Assembly: GCF_037975245.1 (NCBI RefSeq)
Contig: NC_092565.1
Span: forward strand, 11,528,499-11,592,498
DNA length: 64,000 nt
Origin: Apostichopus japonicus
Lineage: Eukaryota > Echinodermata > Holothuroidea > Aspidochirotida > Stichopodidae
Reading direction: 5' to 3'
Below the pieces are notes generated by a model. That model was not told the origin of the DNA, made no database searches, and was given only the letters and a program-made list of their open reading frames with translations. This document shows, piece by piece, positions 33,984-46,494 of the stretch; the first letter of the stretch is position 1, and the number at the start of each line of letters is the position of its first letter. A program made the position numbers and the translations under genes.

Positions 33984-34545
33984 GTGTATAAATGTCATGG
34001 TTGGACTCGTGCAAGATATATCCGGGAGCAACCCCGACACTCCTCTGAAAATACGGGTTGCTCCCAGGTGAGAAGGTCGATTGTGTGGTCGATGGCACGA
34101 GTGTCATGCGACCGGGCGAGGGCCGAGTATTTAGCCGACGGTGACGGCAGGCCGCCCGATGGAGAAACGGTCAGATATCGAGCTTTCATCACGGGACCCG
34201 TTCGGGCTTGTTGCCGTTGCTGCGACCATGTGTTGCACTCGGCGCTCTGTACGGGCTTTTTCATCCAAGCAACGAATGCACGCTCGAGGCGTGCGATTGC
34301 TCTCCTCTATAACAGTGGACGAGCAGTCGCCCTCCCGCGTCGCTTCGAACCGGTCCCGTGTCCAAGGCGGGACCACTGCGACTCCTCTCGAAACGACCCA
34401 GTCGACTCGGGTAGAGATATACACCTCGAGAATCCCTTCGGGCGGTTCTTCGATCACTGTACCGTAATAGCACGGCATCGAAGGTTGAGGATTGAGAGAG
34501 CGACTCCAGGATGGCGAACGGGCCTAGCCCGGTTCCGTCGACCGT
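33984..34545 (+). promoter_or_regulatory. P-iii core and leader E, copy 11 (562 bp; 17-bp deletion)
   Basis: At 34491-34510 the sequence reads ATTGAGAGAGCGACTCCAGG. The 17 bases that elsewhere separate two GAGAG motifs (AAAGGGGAGTGC plus one GAGAG) are gone, a slippage-type deletion. It also has GACGAGCAGTCGCC, shared with copy 13. Confidence 0.6.
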
Positions 34546-34721
34546 TACCTGGTTGATCCTGCCAGTAGTCATATGCTTGTCTCGAAGATTTAGCAATGCA
34601 CGGCTAAGTACAATCCTGAACATACAAGAGAAACTGCAGATGGCTCATTAGATCAGTTATGGTTTATTGGAGAAAGTCTTATACCATGGATAACTGTGGT
34701 AATTCTAGAGCTTATACTAAT
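34546..34721 (+). rRNA. 18S rRNA 5'-end fragment, copy 11 (truncated)
   Basis: GATTTAGC variant. It is followed by GAGAGAGGAAGG, a junction variant shared with copy 17. Confidence 0.9.
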
Positions 34722-35168
34722 GAGAGAGGAAGGAAAAGGGAGAAGAGAGAAGGCTTCTCGCGTTGCTTGGTGGATGGCACGAGTGTCATGCGACCGGGCG
34801 GAGGGCAGAGTCGTAGGCCGAAGGCGACGGCAGGCCGGCCCGATCCACCCGCAGAGATGAGAGAGAAAGTAGAATGGAGAGATGAAGAATGAGAGAGGAA
34901 GGAGAAGAGAGAAGGCTTCTCGCGTTGCTTGGTGGCTGGCACGAGTGTCATGCGACCGGGCGGAGGGCAGAGCGGCAGGCCGAAGGCGACGGCAGGCCGG
35001 CCCGATTCACCCGCAGAGATCTGGATCTCGTTCGAGAATTCGAGATCTCGTGGGGGCAGTCGGGAGGGGTATTCGAGTCGATCCGAGACTCGTGAAGCCT
35101 TTCAATAACTGTCGTGTGTGTATAAATGTCATGGTTGGACACTTGCGGGCCTTCTCGTAGGGTCGGCC

Positions 35169-35233
35169 GTCGTTTCTTCGCGACCATGTGTTGCAACTCA
35201 CGGTCGTTTCTTCGCGACCATGTGTTGCAACTC
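35169..35233 (+). repeat. 34-bp local tandem duplication in Q1
   Basis: GTCGTTTCTTCGCGACCATG starts at both 35169 and 35203, separated by CACG after TTGCAACT. An equivalent pair is at 38407 and 38441. Confidence 0.85.
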
Positions 35234-37204
35234 GGCGCTCTCACGGGGTTCATCCACTCCCCCCCGTGAGCAGAGGTGTCCCTCCGTGCACACGTATATA
35301 TCAACGTTCAGATATGAAGCTTTCGCGGACGGGAGTCCACCCGAGACTCGAAAAGGCTCCTTGCCTGTGGTGCGTAAATATTTTTGCACGTCTAGACTCT
35401 TGCTGGCCTTCTCGGTAGGGTCAGCCGTCGTTTCATCGCGACCATGTGTTGCAACTCGGCGCTCAGAGCGGGGGTTTTCACCCACTCGCCCCGTGAGCAG
35501 AAGATTCTTTCGTGCATATTATCTACAAACCCAGATATTGAGCTTTTTCATCCGCAGAACCCCCGGTGGAGAAGAGAGAGAAGAGAGAGAGAGAGAAGAG
35601 AAGAGAGGAGAGATGAAAGGGGGAAGAGAGAAGGCTTCTCGCGTTGCTTGGTGGATGGCACGAGTGTCATGCGACCTGGCGGAGGGTAGAGCGGCAGGCC
35701 GAAGGCGACGGCAGGCCGGCCCGATTCACCCGCAGAGATCTGGATCTCGTTCGAGAATTCGAGATCTCGTGGGGGGCAGTCGGGAGGGGCAGTCGATCAG
35801 AGAGAAAGGAGAAGGGAGAGATGAGAGATTAGAGAGAAAGGAGAGGGGAGAAGAGAGAAGGCTTCTCGCGTTGTTCGGTGGATGGCACAAGTGTCATGAG
35901 AGAAAGGAGAAGGGAGAGATGAGAGATGAGAGAGAAAGGAGAAGGGAGAAGAGAGTAGGCTTCTCGCGTTGCTTGGTGGATGGCACGAGTGTCATGCGAC
36001 CTGGCAGAGTGGCGGGTCGAAGGCGACGGCAGGCCGGCCCGATGCATCTGCAAGATCTGACCCTCGTTCGAGATTTTGAGATCTCTTTAGTGTAGCGGGT
36101 ATTGGCTTAAGTGTGTGATCCAATGGTCAGAACGAGTGGGCAGAGTGAATCGGATTCTATATATGAGGGGGGTTGTAGAGTCGATCCAAGACTCGAGAAG
36201 GCTTTTAATATCTGTCGTGGGTGTATAAATGTCATGGTTGGACACTTGCGGGCCCTCTCGTAGGGTCGGCCGTCGTTTCTTCGCGACCATGTGTTGCAAC
36301 TCGGCGCTCTCACGGGGTCCATCCACTCCCCCCCGTGAGCAGAGGTGTCCCTCCGTGCACACGTATATATCAACGTTCAGATATGAAGCTTTCGCGGACG
36401 GGAGTCCACCCGAGACTCGAAAAGGCTCCTTGCCTGTGGTGCGTAAATATTTTTGCACGTCTAGACTCTTGCTGGCCTTCTCGGTAGGGTCAGCCGTCGT
36501 TTCATCGCGACCATGTGTTGCAACTCGGCGCTCAGAGCGGGGGTTTTCACCCACTCGCCTCGTGAGCAGAAGGTTCTTTCGTGCATATTATCTACAAACC
36601 CAGATATTGAGCTTTTTCATCCGCAGAACCCCCGGTGGAGAAGAGAGAGAAGAGAGAGAGAGAAGAGAGGAGAGATGGAAGGGAGAAGAGAGAAGGCTTC
36701 TCGCGTTGCTTGGTGGATGGCACGAGTGTCATGCGACCTTGCGGAGGGTAGAGCGGCAGGCCGAAGGCGACGGCAGGCCGGCCCGATTCACCCGCAGAGA
36801 TCTGGATCTCGTTCGAGAATTCGAGATCTCGTGGGGGACAGTCGGGAGGGGCAGTCGATCAGAGAGAAAGGAGAAGGGAGAGATGAGAGATGAGAGAGAA
36901 AGGAGAAGTGAGAAGGGAGAAGGCTTCTCGTGTTTTTTGTTGGTTGGCACAAGTGTCATGAGAGAAAGGAGAGATGATAGAGAAGAGAGAAGGCTTCTCG
37001 CGTTGCTTGGTGATTGGCACGAGTGTCATGCGACCGGGCGGAGGGCATAGTCGCAGGCCGAAGGCCGAAGGCGACGGCAGGCCGGCCCGATTCACCCACA
37101 GAGATCATCGGTCTCGTTCGAAGTTTCGAGATCTCGTGGGGGTCAGTCGGGAGGGGTAGTCGAGTCGATCCGATACTCGAGAAGGCCTTCAATATCTGTC
37201 GTAT

Positions 37205-37783
37205 GTGTATAAATGTCATGGTTGGACTCGTGCAAGATATATCCGGGAGCAACCCCGACACTCCTCTGAAAATACGGCTTGCTCCCAGGTGAGAAGGTCG
37301 ATTGTGTGGTCGATGGCACGAGTGTCATGCGACCGGGCGAGGGCCGAGTATTTAGCCGACGGTGACGACAGGCCGCCCGATGGAGAAACGGTCAGATATC
37401 GAGCTTTCATCACGGGACCCGTTCGGGCTTGTTGCCGTTGCTGCGACCATGTGTTGCACTCGGCGCTCTGTACGGGCTTTTTCATCCAAGCAACGAATGC
37501 ACGCTCGAGGCGTGCGATTGCTCTCCTCTATAACAGTGGACGAGCCGTCGCCCTCCCGCGTCGCTTCGAACCGGTCCCGTGTCCAAGGCGGGACCACTGC
37601 GACTCCTCTCGAAACGACCCAGTCGACTCGGGTAGAGATATACACCTCGAGAATCCCTTCGGGCGGTTCTTCGATCACTGTACCGTAATAGCACGGCATC
37701 GAAGGTTGAGGATTGAGAGAGAAAGGGGAGTGCGAGAGCGACTCCAGGATGGCGAACGGGCCTAGCCCGGTTCCGTCGACCGT
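37205..37783 (+). promoter_or_regulatory. P-iii core and leader E, copy 12 (579 bp)
   Basis: It shares the hairpin mismatch ACGGCTTGCTCCC with copy 1 and has private GACGACAGGCCG. One 13-bp unit. Confidence 0.6.
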
Positions 37784-37959
37784 TACCTGGTTGATCCTGC
37801 CAGTAGTCATATGCTTGTCTCGAAGATTAAGCAATGCACGGCTAAGTACAATCCTGAACATACAAGAGAAACTGCAGATGGCTCATTAGATCAGTTATGG
37901 TTTATTGGAGAAAGTCTTATACCATGGATAACTGTGGTAATTCTAGAGCTTATACTAAT
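37784..37959 (+). rRNA. 18S rRNA 5'-end fragment, copy 12 (truncated)
   Basis: Majority sequence, no private change noticed. Confidence 0.9.
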
Positions 37960-39567
37960 GAGAGAGAAAGGAAAAGGGAGAAGAGAGAAGGCTTCTCGCG
38001 TTGCTTGGTGGATGGCACGAGTGTCATGCGAACGGGCGGAGGGCAGAGTCGTAGGCCGAAGGCGACGGCAGGCCGGCCGGATCCACCCGAAGAGATGAGA
38101 GAGAAAGTAGAATGGAGAGATGAAGAATGAGAGAGGAAGGAGAAGAGAGAAGGCTTCTCGCGTTGCTTGGTGGCTGGCACGAGTGTCATGCGACGGGGCG
38201 GAGGGCAGAGCGGCAGGCCGAAGGCGACGGCAGGCCGGCCCGATTCACCCACAGAGATCTGGATCTCGTTCGAGAATTCGAGATCTCGTGGGGGCAGTCG
38301 GGAGGGGTATTCGAGTCGATCCGAGACTCGTGAAGCCTTTCAATATCTGTCGTGTGTGTATAAATGTCATGGTTGGACACTTGCGGGCCTTCTCGTAGGG
38401 TCGGCCGTCGTTTCTTCGCGACCATGTGTTGCAACTCACGGTCGTTTCTTCGCGACCATGTGTTGCAACAACTGCGCTCTCACGGGGTTCATCCACTCCC
38501 CCCCCGTGAGCAGAGGTGTCCCTCCGTGCACACGTATATATCAACGTTCAGATATGAAGCTTTCGCGGACGGGAGTCCACCCGAGACTCGAAAAGGCTCC
38601 TTGCCTGTGGTGCGTAAATATTTTTGCACGTCTAGACTCTTGCTGGCCTTCTCGGTAGGGTCAGCCGTCGTTTCATCGCGACCATGTGTTGCAACTCGGC
38701 GCTCAGAGCGGGGGTTTTCACCCACTCGCCCCGTGAGCAGAAGATTCTTTCGTGCATATTATCTACAAACCCAGATATTGAGCTTTTTCATCCGCAGAAC
38801 CCCCGGTGGAGAAGAGAGAAGAGAGAGAAGAGAGAGAGAGGAGAAATGAAAGGGAGAAGAGAGAAGGCTTCTCGCGTTGCTTGGTGGATGGCACGAGTGT
38901 CATGCGACCTGGCGGAGGGTAGAGCGGCAGGCCGAAGGCGACGGCAGGCCGGCCCGATTCACCCGCAGAGATCTGGATCTCGTTCGAGAATTCGAGATCT
39001 CGTGGGGGGCAGTCGGGAGGGGCAGTCGATCAGAGAGAAAGGAGAAAGGAGAAGGGAGAGATGAGAGATGAGAGAGAAAGGAGAAAGGAGAAGAGAGAAG
39101 GCTTCTCGCGTTGTTCGGTGGATGGCACAAGTGTCATGAGAGAAAGGAGAAGGGAGAGATGAGAGATGAGAGAGAAAGGAGAAGGGAGAAGAGAGTAGGC
39201 TTCTCGCGTTGCTTGGTGGATGGCACGAGTGTCATGCGACCTGGCAGAGTGGCGGGTCGAAGGCGACGGCAGGCCGGCCCGATGCATCTGCAAGATCTGA
39301 CCCTCGTTCGAGATTTTGAGATCTCTTTAGTGTAGCGGGTATTGGCTTAATTGTGTGATCCAATGGTCAGAACGAGTGGGCAGAGTGAATCGGATTCTAT
39401 ATATGAGGGGGGTTGTAGGGTCGATCCAAGACTCGAGAAGGCTTTTAATATCTGTCGTGGGTGTATAAATGTCATGGTTGGACACTTGCGGGCCCTCTCG
39501 TAGGGTCGGCCGTCGTTTCTTCGCGACCATGTGTTGCAACTCGGCGCTCTCACGGGGTTCATCCACT

Positions 39568-39582
39568 CCCCCCCCCCCCCCC
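39568..39582 (+). repeat. Poly-C tract, 15 C
   Basis: Longest C run seen in the window, in the second Q1 of unit 12. Confidence 0.9.
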
Positions 39583-40452
39583 GTGAGCAGAGGTGTCCCT
39601 CCGTGCACACGTATATATCAACGTTCAGATATGAAGCTTTCGCGGACGGGAGTCCACCCGAGACTCGAAAAGGCTCCTTGCCTGTGGTGCGTAAATATTT
39701 TTGCACGTCTAGACTCTTGCTGGCCTTCTCGGTAGGGTCAGCCGTCGTTTCATCGCGACCATGTGTTGCAACTCGGCGCTCAGAGCGGGGGTTTTCACCC
39801 ACTCGCCTCGTGAGCAGAAGGTTCTTTCGTGCATATTATCTACAAACCCAGATATTGAGCTTTTTCATCCGCAGAACCCCCGGTGGAGAAGAGAGAGAAG
39901 AGAGAGAGAGAAGAGAGGAGAGATGGAAGGGAGAAGAGAGAAGGCTTCTCGCGTTGCTTGGTGGATGGCACGAGTGTCATGCGACCTTGCGGAGGGTAGA
40001 GCGGCAGGCCGAAGGCGACGGCAGGCCGGCCCGATTCACCCGCAGAGATCTGGATCTCGTTCGAGAATTCGAGATCTCGTGGGGGACAGTCGGGAGGGGC
40101 AGTCGATCAGAGAGAAAGGAGAAGGGAGAGATGAGAGATGAGAGAGAAAGGAGAAGTGAGAAAGGAGAAGGCTTCTCGTGTTTTTTGTTGGTTGGCACAA
40201 GTGTCATGAGAGAAAGGAGAGATGATAGAGAAGAGAGAAGGCTTCTCGCGTTGCTTGGTGATTGGCACGAGTGTCATGCGACCGGGCGGAGGGCAGAGTC
40301 GCAGGCCGAAGGCCGAAGGCGACGGCAGGCCGGCCCGATTCACCCACAGAGATCATCGGTCTCGTTCGAAGTTTCGAGATCCCGTGGGGGGTAGTCGGGA
40401 GGGGTAGTCGAGTCGATCCGATACTCGAGAAGGCCTTCAATATCTGTCGTAT

Positions 40453-41044
40453 GTGTATAAATGTCATGGTTGGACTCGTGCAAGATATATCCGGGAGCAA
40501 CCCCGACACTCCTCTGAAAATACGGGTTGCTCCCAGGTGAGAAGGTCGATTGTGTGGTCGATGGCACGAGTGTCATGCGACCGGGCGAGGGCCGAGTATT
40601 TAGCCGACGGTGACGGCAGGCCGCCCGATGGAGAAACGGTCAGATATCGAGCTTTCATCACGGGACCCGTTCGGGCTTGTTGCCGTTGCTGCGACCATGT
40701 GTTGCACTCGGCGCTCTGTACGGGCTTTTTCATCCAAGCAACGAATGCACGCTCGAGGCGTGCGATTGCTCTCCTCTATAACAGTGGACGAGCAGTCGCC
40801 CTCCCGCGTCGCCCTCCCGCGTCGCTTCGAACCGGTCCCGTGTCCAAGGCGGGACCACTGCGACTCCTCTCGAAACGACCCAGTCGACTCGGGTAGAGAT
40901 ATACACCTCGAGAATCCCTTCGGGCGGTTCTTCGATCACTGTACCGTAATAGCACGGCATCGAAGGTTGAGGATTGAGAGAGAAAGGGGAGTGCGACAGC
41001 GACTCCAGGATGGCGACAGGGCCTAGCCCGGTTCCGTCGACCGT
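40453..41044 (+). promoter_or_regulatory. P-iii core and leader E, copy 13 (592 bp)
   Basis: Two 13-bp units, GAGCAGTCGCC, GTGCGACAGCG and GGCGACAGGG. Confidence 0.6.
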
Positions 41045-41220
41045 TACCTGGTTGATCCTGCCAGTAGTCATATGCTTGTCTCGAAGATTAAGCAATGCAC
41101 GGCTAAGTACAATCCTGAACATACAAGAGAAACTGCAGATGGCTCATTAGATCAGTTATGGTTTATTGGAGAAAGTCTTCTACCATGGATAACTGTGGTA
41201 ATTCTAGAGCTTATACTAAT
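41045..41220 (+). rRNA. 18S rRNA 5'-end fragment, copy 13 (truncated)
   Basis: Private change GTCTTCTACC instead of GTCTTATACC near 41178. This is the copy followed by only one A repeat. Confidence 0.9.
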
Positions 41221-43281
41221 GAGAGAGAAAGGAAAAGGGAGAAGAGAGAAGGCTTCTCGCGTTGCTTGGTGGCTGGCACGAGTGTCATGCGACGGGGCGG
41301 AGGGCAGAGCGGCAGGCCGAAGGCGACGGCAGGCCGGCCCGATTCACCCGCAGAGATCTGGATCTCGTTCGAGAATTCGAGATCTCGTGGGGGCAGTCGG
41401 GAGGGGCATTCGAGTCGATCCGAGACTCGTGAAGGCTTTTAATATCTGTCGTGGGTGTATAAATGTCATGGTTGGACTCTTGCTGGCCTTCTCGGTAGGG
41501 TCAGCCGTCGTTTCATCGCGACCATGTGTTGCAACTCGGCGCTCAGAACGGGGGTTTTCACCCACTCGCCCCGTGAGCAGAAGATTATTTCGTGCATATT
41601 ATCTACAAACCCAGATATTGAGCTTTTTCATCCGCAGAACCCCCGGTGGAGAAGAGAGAAGAGAGAGAAGAGAGAGAGAGGAGAGATGAAAGGGAGAAGA
41701 GAGAAGGCTTCTCGCGTTGCTTGGTGGATGGCACGAGTGTCATGCGACCTGGCGGAGGGTAGAGCGGCAGGCCGAAGGCGACGGCAGGCCGGCCCGATTC
41801 ACCCGCAGAGATCTGGATCTCGTTCGAGAATTCGAGATCTCGTGGGCGGCAGTCGGGAGGGGCAGTCGATCAGAGAGAAAGGAGAAGGGAGAGATGAGAG
41901 ATGAGAGAGAAAGGAGAGGGGAGAAAGGAGAAGAGAGAAGGCTTCTCGCGTTGTTCGGTGGATGGCACAAGTGTCATGAGAGAAAGGAGAAGGGAGAGAT
42001 GAGAGATGAGAGAGAAAGGAGAAGGGAGAAGAGAGTAGGCTTCTCGCGTTGCTGGTGGATGGCACGAGTGTCATGCGACCTGGCAGAGTGGCGGGTCGAA
42101 GGCGACGGCAGGCCGGCCCGATGCATCTGCAAGATCTGACCCTCGTTCGAGATTTTGAGATCTCTTTAGTGTAGCGGGTATTGGCTTAAGTGTGTGATCC
42201 AATGGTCAGAACGAGTGGGCAGAGTGAATCGGATTCTATATATGAGGGGGGTTGTAGAGTCGATCCAAGACTCGAGAAGGCTTTTAATATCTGTCGTGGG
42301 TGTATAAATGTCATGGTTGGACACTTGCGGGCCCTCTCGTAGGGTCGGCCGTCGTTTCTTCGCGACCATGTGTTGCAACTCGGCGCTCTCACGGGGTTCA
42401 TCCACTGACCCCCGTGAGCAGAGGTGTCCCTCCGTGCACACGTATATATCAACGTTCAGATATGAAGCTTTCGCGGACGGGAGTCCACCCGAGACTGGAA
42501 AAGGCTCCTTGCCTGTGGTGCGTAAATATTTTTGCACGTCTAGACTCTTGCTGGCCTTCTCGGTAGGGTCAGCCGTCGTTTCATCGCGACCATGTGTTGC
42601 AACTCGGCGCTCAGAGCGGGGGTTTTCACCCACTCGCCCCGTGAGCAGAAGGTTCTTTCGTGCATATTATCTACAAACCCAGATATTGAGCTTTTTCATC
42701 CGCAGAACCCCCGGTGGAGAAGAGAGAGAAGAGAGAGAGAGAAGAGGAGAGATGGAAGGGAGAAGAGAGAAGGCTTCTCGCGTTGCTTGGTGGATGGCAC
42801 GAGTGTCATGCGACCTTGCGGAGGGTAGAGCGGCAGGCCGAAAGCGACGGCAGGCCGGCCCGATTCACCCGCAGAGATCTGGATCTCGTTCGAGAATTCG
42901 AGATCTCGTGGGGGACAGTCGGGAGGGGCAGTCGATCAGAGAGAAAGGAGAAGGGAGAGATGAGAGATGAGAGAGAAAGGAGAAGTGAGAAGGGAGAAGG
43001 CTTCTCGTGTTTTTTGTTGGTTGGCACAAGTGTCATGAGAGAAAGGAGAGATGATAGAGAAGAGAGAAGGCTTCTCGCGTTGCTTGGTGATTGGCACGAG
43101 TGTCATGCGACCGGGCGGAGGGCAGAGTCGCAGGCCGAAGGCCGAAGGCGACGGCAGGCCGGCCCGATTCACCCACAGAGATCATCGGTCTCGTTCGAAG
43201 TTTCGAGATCCCGTGGGGGGTAGTCGGGAGGGGTAGTCGAGTCGATCCGATACTCGAGAAGGCCTTCAATATCTGTCGTAT

Positions 43282-43862
43282 GTGTATAAATGTCATGGTT
43301 GGACTCGTGCAAGATATATCCGGGAGCAACCCCGACACTCCTCTGAAAATACGGGTTGCTCCCAGGTGAGAAGGTCGATTGTGTGGTCGATGGCACGAGT
43401 GTCATGCGACCGGGCGTGGGCCGAGTATTTAGCCGACGGTGACGTTGACACTCGCCCCGTGAAGAAACGGTCAGATATCGAGCTTTCATCACGGGACCCG
43501 TTCGGGCTTGTTGCCGTTGCTGCGACCATGTGTTGCACTCGGCGCTCTGTACGGGCTTTTTCATCCAAGCAACGAATGCACGCTCGAGGCGTGCGATTGC
43601 TCTCCTCTATAACAGTGGACGAGCCGTCGCCCTCCCGCGTCGCTTCGAACCGGTCCCGTGTCCAAGGCGGGACCACTGCGATTCCTCTCGAAACGACCCA
43701 GTCGACTCGGGTAGAGATATACACCTCGAGAATCCCTTCGGGCGGTTCTTCGATCACTGTACCGTAATAGCACGGCATCGAAGGTTGAGGATTGAGAGAG
43801 AAAGGGGAGTGCGATAGCGACTTCAGGATGGCGACAGGGCCTAGCCCGGTTCCGTCGACCGT
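43282..43862 (+). promoter_or_regulatory. P-iii core and leader E, copy 14 (581 bp; conversion patch)
   Basis: Same Q2-derived patch as copy 6 but with GACGTTGACACTCG, followed by the GATAGCGACTTCAGG family tail. This makes it a three-part mosaic. Confidence 0.6.
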
Positions 43863-44038
43863 TACCTGGTTGATCCTGCCAGTAGTCATATGCTTGTCTC
43901 GAAGATTAAGCAATGCACGGCTAAGTACAATCCTGAACATGCAAGAGAAACTGCAGATGGCTCATTAGATCAGTTATGGTTTATTGGAGAAAGTCTTATA
44001 CCATGGATAACTGTGGTAATTCTAGAGCTTATACTAAT
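43863..44038 (+). rRNA. 18S rRNA 5'-end fragment, copy 14 (truncated)
   Basis: GAACATGCAAG variant, in the family of copies 8 and 10, about 17.1 kb from copy 8. Confidence 0.9.
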
Positions 44039-45600
44039 GAGAGAGAAAGGAAAAGGGAGAAGAGAGAAGGCTTCTCGCGTTGCTTGGTGGATGGCACGAG
44101 TGTCATGCGACCGGGCGGAGGGCAGAGTCGTAGGCCGAAGGCGACGGCAGGCCGGCCCGATCCACCCGCAGAGATGAGAGAGAAAGTAGAATGGAGAGAT
44201 GAAGAATGAGAGAGGAAGGAGAAGAGAGAAGGCTTCTCGCGTTGCTTGGTGGCTGGCACGAGTGTCATGCGACGGGGCGGAGGGCAGAGCGGCAGGCCGA
44301 AGGCGACGGCAGGCCGGCCCGATTCACCCGCAGAGATCTGGATCTCGTTCGAGAATTCGAGATCTCGTGGGGGCAGTCGGGAGGGGCATTCGAGTCGATC
44401 CGAGACTCGTGAAGGCTTTCAATATCTGTCGTGTGTGTATAAATGTCATGGTTGGACACTTGCGGGCCCTCTCGTAGGGTCGGCCGTCGTTTCTTCGCGA
44501 CCATGTGTTGCAACTCGGCGCTCTCACGGGGTTCATCCACTCCCCCCCGTGAGCAGAGGTGTCCCTCCGTGCACACGTATATATCAACGTTCAGATATGA
44601 CGCTTTCGCGGACGGGAGTCCACCCGAGACTCGAAAAGGCTCCTTGCCTGTGGTGCGTAAATATTTTTGCACGTCTAGACTCTTGCTGGCCTTCTCGGTA
44701 GGGTCAGCCGTCGTTTCATCGCGACCATGTGTTGCAACTCGGCGCTCAGAACGGGGTTTTTCACCCAATCGCCCCGTGAGCAGAAGATTCTTTCGTGCAT
44801 GTTATCTACAAACCCAGATATTGAGCTTTTTCATCCGCAGAACCCCCGGTGGAGAAGAGAGAAGAGAGAGAGAGGAGAGATGAAAGGGAGAAGAGAGAAG
44901 GCTTCTCGCGTTGCTTGGTGGATGGCACGAGTGTCATGCGACCTTGCGGAGGGTAGAGCGGCAGGCCGAAGGCGACGGCAGGCCGGCCCGATTCACCCGC
45001 AGAGATCTGGATCTCGTTCGAGAAGCGAGATCTCGTGGGGGGCAGTTGGGAGGGGCAGTGGATCAGAGAGAAAGGAGAAGGGAGAGATGAGAGATGAGAG
45101 AGAAAGGAGAGGGGAGAAGGGAGAAGAGAGAAGGCTTCTCGCGTTGTTCGGTGGATGGCACAATTGTCATGAGAGAAAGGAGAAGGGAGAGATGAGAGAT
45201 GAGAGAGAAAGGAGAAGGGAGAAGAGAGTAGGCTTCTCGCGTTGCTTGGTGGATGGCACGAGTGTCATGCGACCTGGCAGAGTGGCGGGTCGAAGGCGAC
45301 GGCAGGCCGGCCCGATGCATCTGCAAGATCTGACCCTCGTTCGAGATTTTGAGATCTCTTTAGTGTAGCGGGTATTGGCTTAAGTGTGTGATCCAATGGT
45401 CAGAACGAGTGGGCAGAGTGAATCGGATTCTATATATGAGGGGGGTTGTAGAGTCGATCCAAGACTCGAGAAGGCTTTTAATATCTGTCGTGGGTGTATA
45501 AATGTCATGGTTGGACACTTGCGGGCCCTCTCGTAGGGTCGGCCGTCGTTTCTTCGCGACCATGTGTTGCAACTCGGCGCTCTCACGGGGTTCATCCACT

Positions 45601-45614
45601 CCCCCCCCCCCCCC
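45601..45614 (+). repeat. Poly-C tract, 14 C
   Basis: Q1 of unit 14, in the segment that matches the end of unit 5. Confidence 0.9.
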
Positions 45615-46494
45615 GTGAGCAGAGGTGTCCCTCCGTGCACACGTATATATCAACGTTCAGATATGAGGCTTTCGCGGACGGGAGTCCACCCGAGACTCGA
45701 AAAGGCTCCTTGCCTGTGGTGCGTAAATATTTTTGCACGTCTAGACTCTTGCTGGCCTTCTCGGTAGGGTCAGCCGTCGTTTCATCGCGACCATGTGTTG
45801 CAACTCGGCGCTCAGAGCGGGGGTTTCTCACTCGCCCCGTGAGCAGAAGGTTCTTTCGTGCATATTATCTACAAACCCAGATATTGAGCTTTTTCATCCG
45901 CAGAACCTCCGGTGGAGAAGAGAGAGAAGAGAGAGAGAGAAGAGAAGAGAGGAGAGATAAAAAGGGAGAAGAGAGAAGGCTTCTCGCGTTGCTTGGTGGA
46001 TGGCACGAGTGTCATGCGACCTTGCGGAGGGTAGAGCGGCAGGCCGAAGGCGACGGCAGGCCGGCCCGATTCACCCGCAGAGATCTGGATCTCGTTCGAG
46101 AATTCGAGATCTCGTGGGGGACAGTCGGGAGAGGCAGTCGATCAGAGAGAAAGGAGAAGGGAGAGATGAGAGATGAGAGAGGAAGGAGAAGTGAGAAGGG
46201 AGAAGGCTTCTCGTGTTTTTTGTTGGTTGGCACAAGTGTCATGAGAGAAAGGAGAGATGATAGAGAAGGGAGAAGAGAGAAGGCTTCTCGCGTTGCTTGG
46301 TGATTGGCACGAGTGTCATGCGACCGGGCGGAGGGCAGAGTCGCAGGCCGAAGGCCGAAGGCGACGGCAGGCCGGCCCGATTCACCCACAGAGATCATCG
46401 GTCTCGTTCGAAGTTTCGAGATCCCGTGGGGGGTAGTCGGGAGGGGTAGTCGAGTCGATCCGATACTCGAGAAGGCCTTCAATATCTGTCGTAT

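Larger units (their letters stand above)
31598..34545 (+). repeat. Higher-order unit 10 (2948 bp; near copy of unit 8)
   Basis: P-i at 32170, P-ii at 33238 and P-iii at 33984. It carries the unit 8 variants. It differs by a GGGAGAAG purine insert near 32860 (7 bp in total) and ACTGGAAAAGG at 33430. Its leader has a private 17-bp deletion. Confidence 0.85.
34546..37783 (+). repeat. Higher-order unit 11 (3238 bp)
   Basis: P-i at 35118, P-ii at 36221 and P-iii at 37205. The first Q1 carries a 34-bp tandem duplication at 35169-35233. A purine array holds GAGAGATTAGAG at 35826. The section 36.5-37.3 kb closely matches 39.76-40.5 kb at an offset of 3248 bp. Confidence 0.85.
37784..41044 (+). repeat. 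Higher-order unit 12 (3261 bp)
   Basis: P-i at 38356, P-ii at 39461 and P-iii at 40453. It shares the 34-bp Q1 duplication with unit 11, here followed by an altered CAACAACTGCGC. The second Q1 has the longest poly-C run seen (15 C, 39568-39582). Confidence 0.85.
41045..43862 (+). repeat. Higher-order unit 13 (2818 bp; single A repeat, chimeric P)
   Basis: S is followed by one A repeat only: S to P is 410 bp instead of 572, exactly 162 bp less. The first P block (41455) has the upstream half of P-i (GACTCGTGAAGG) and the downstream half of P-ii, and runs straight into Q2. P-ii is at 42300 and P-iii at 43282. About 41.5-43.4 kb repeats 12.2-14.2 kb at an offset of 29243 bp. Confidence 0.85.

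Noticed and set aside
35118-36095. Longest open frame in the window (325 codons, + strand), and similar frames of 200-290 codons at 20223, 36229, 39531 and 45494
   Set aside because: It runs across P, Q1, Q2, polypurine and A blocks and reads as Arg/Glu/Lys-rich low complexity. Equivalent frames in other units shift phase with C-tract and purine length changes. No fold or family is recognisable.
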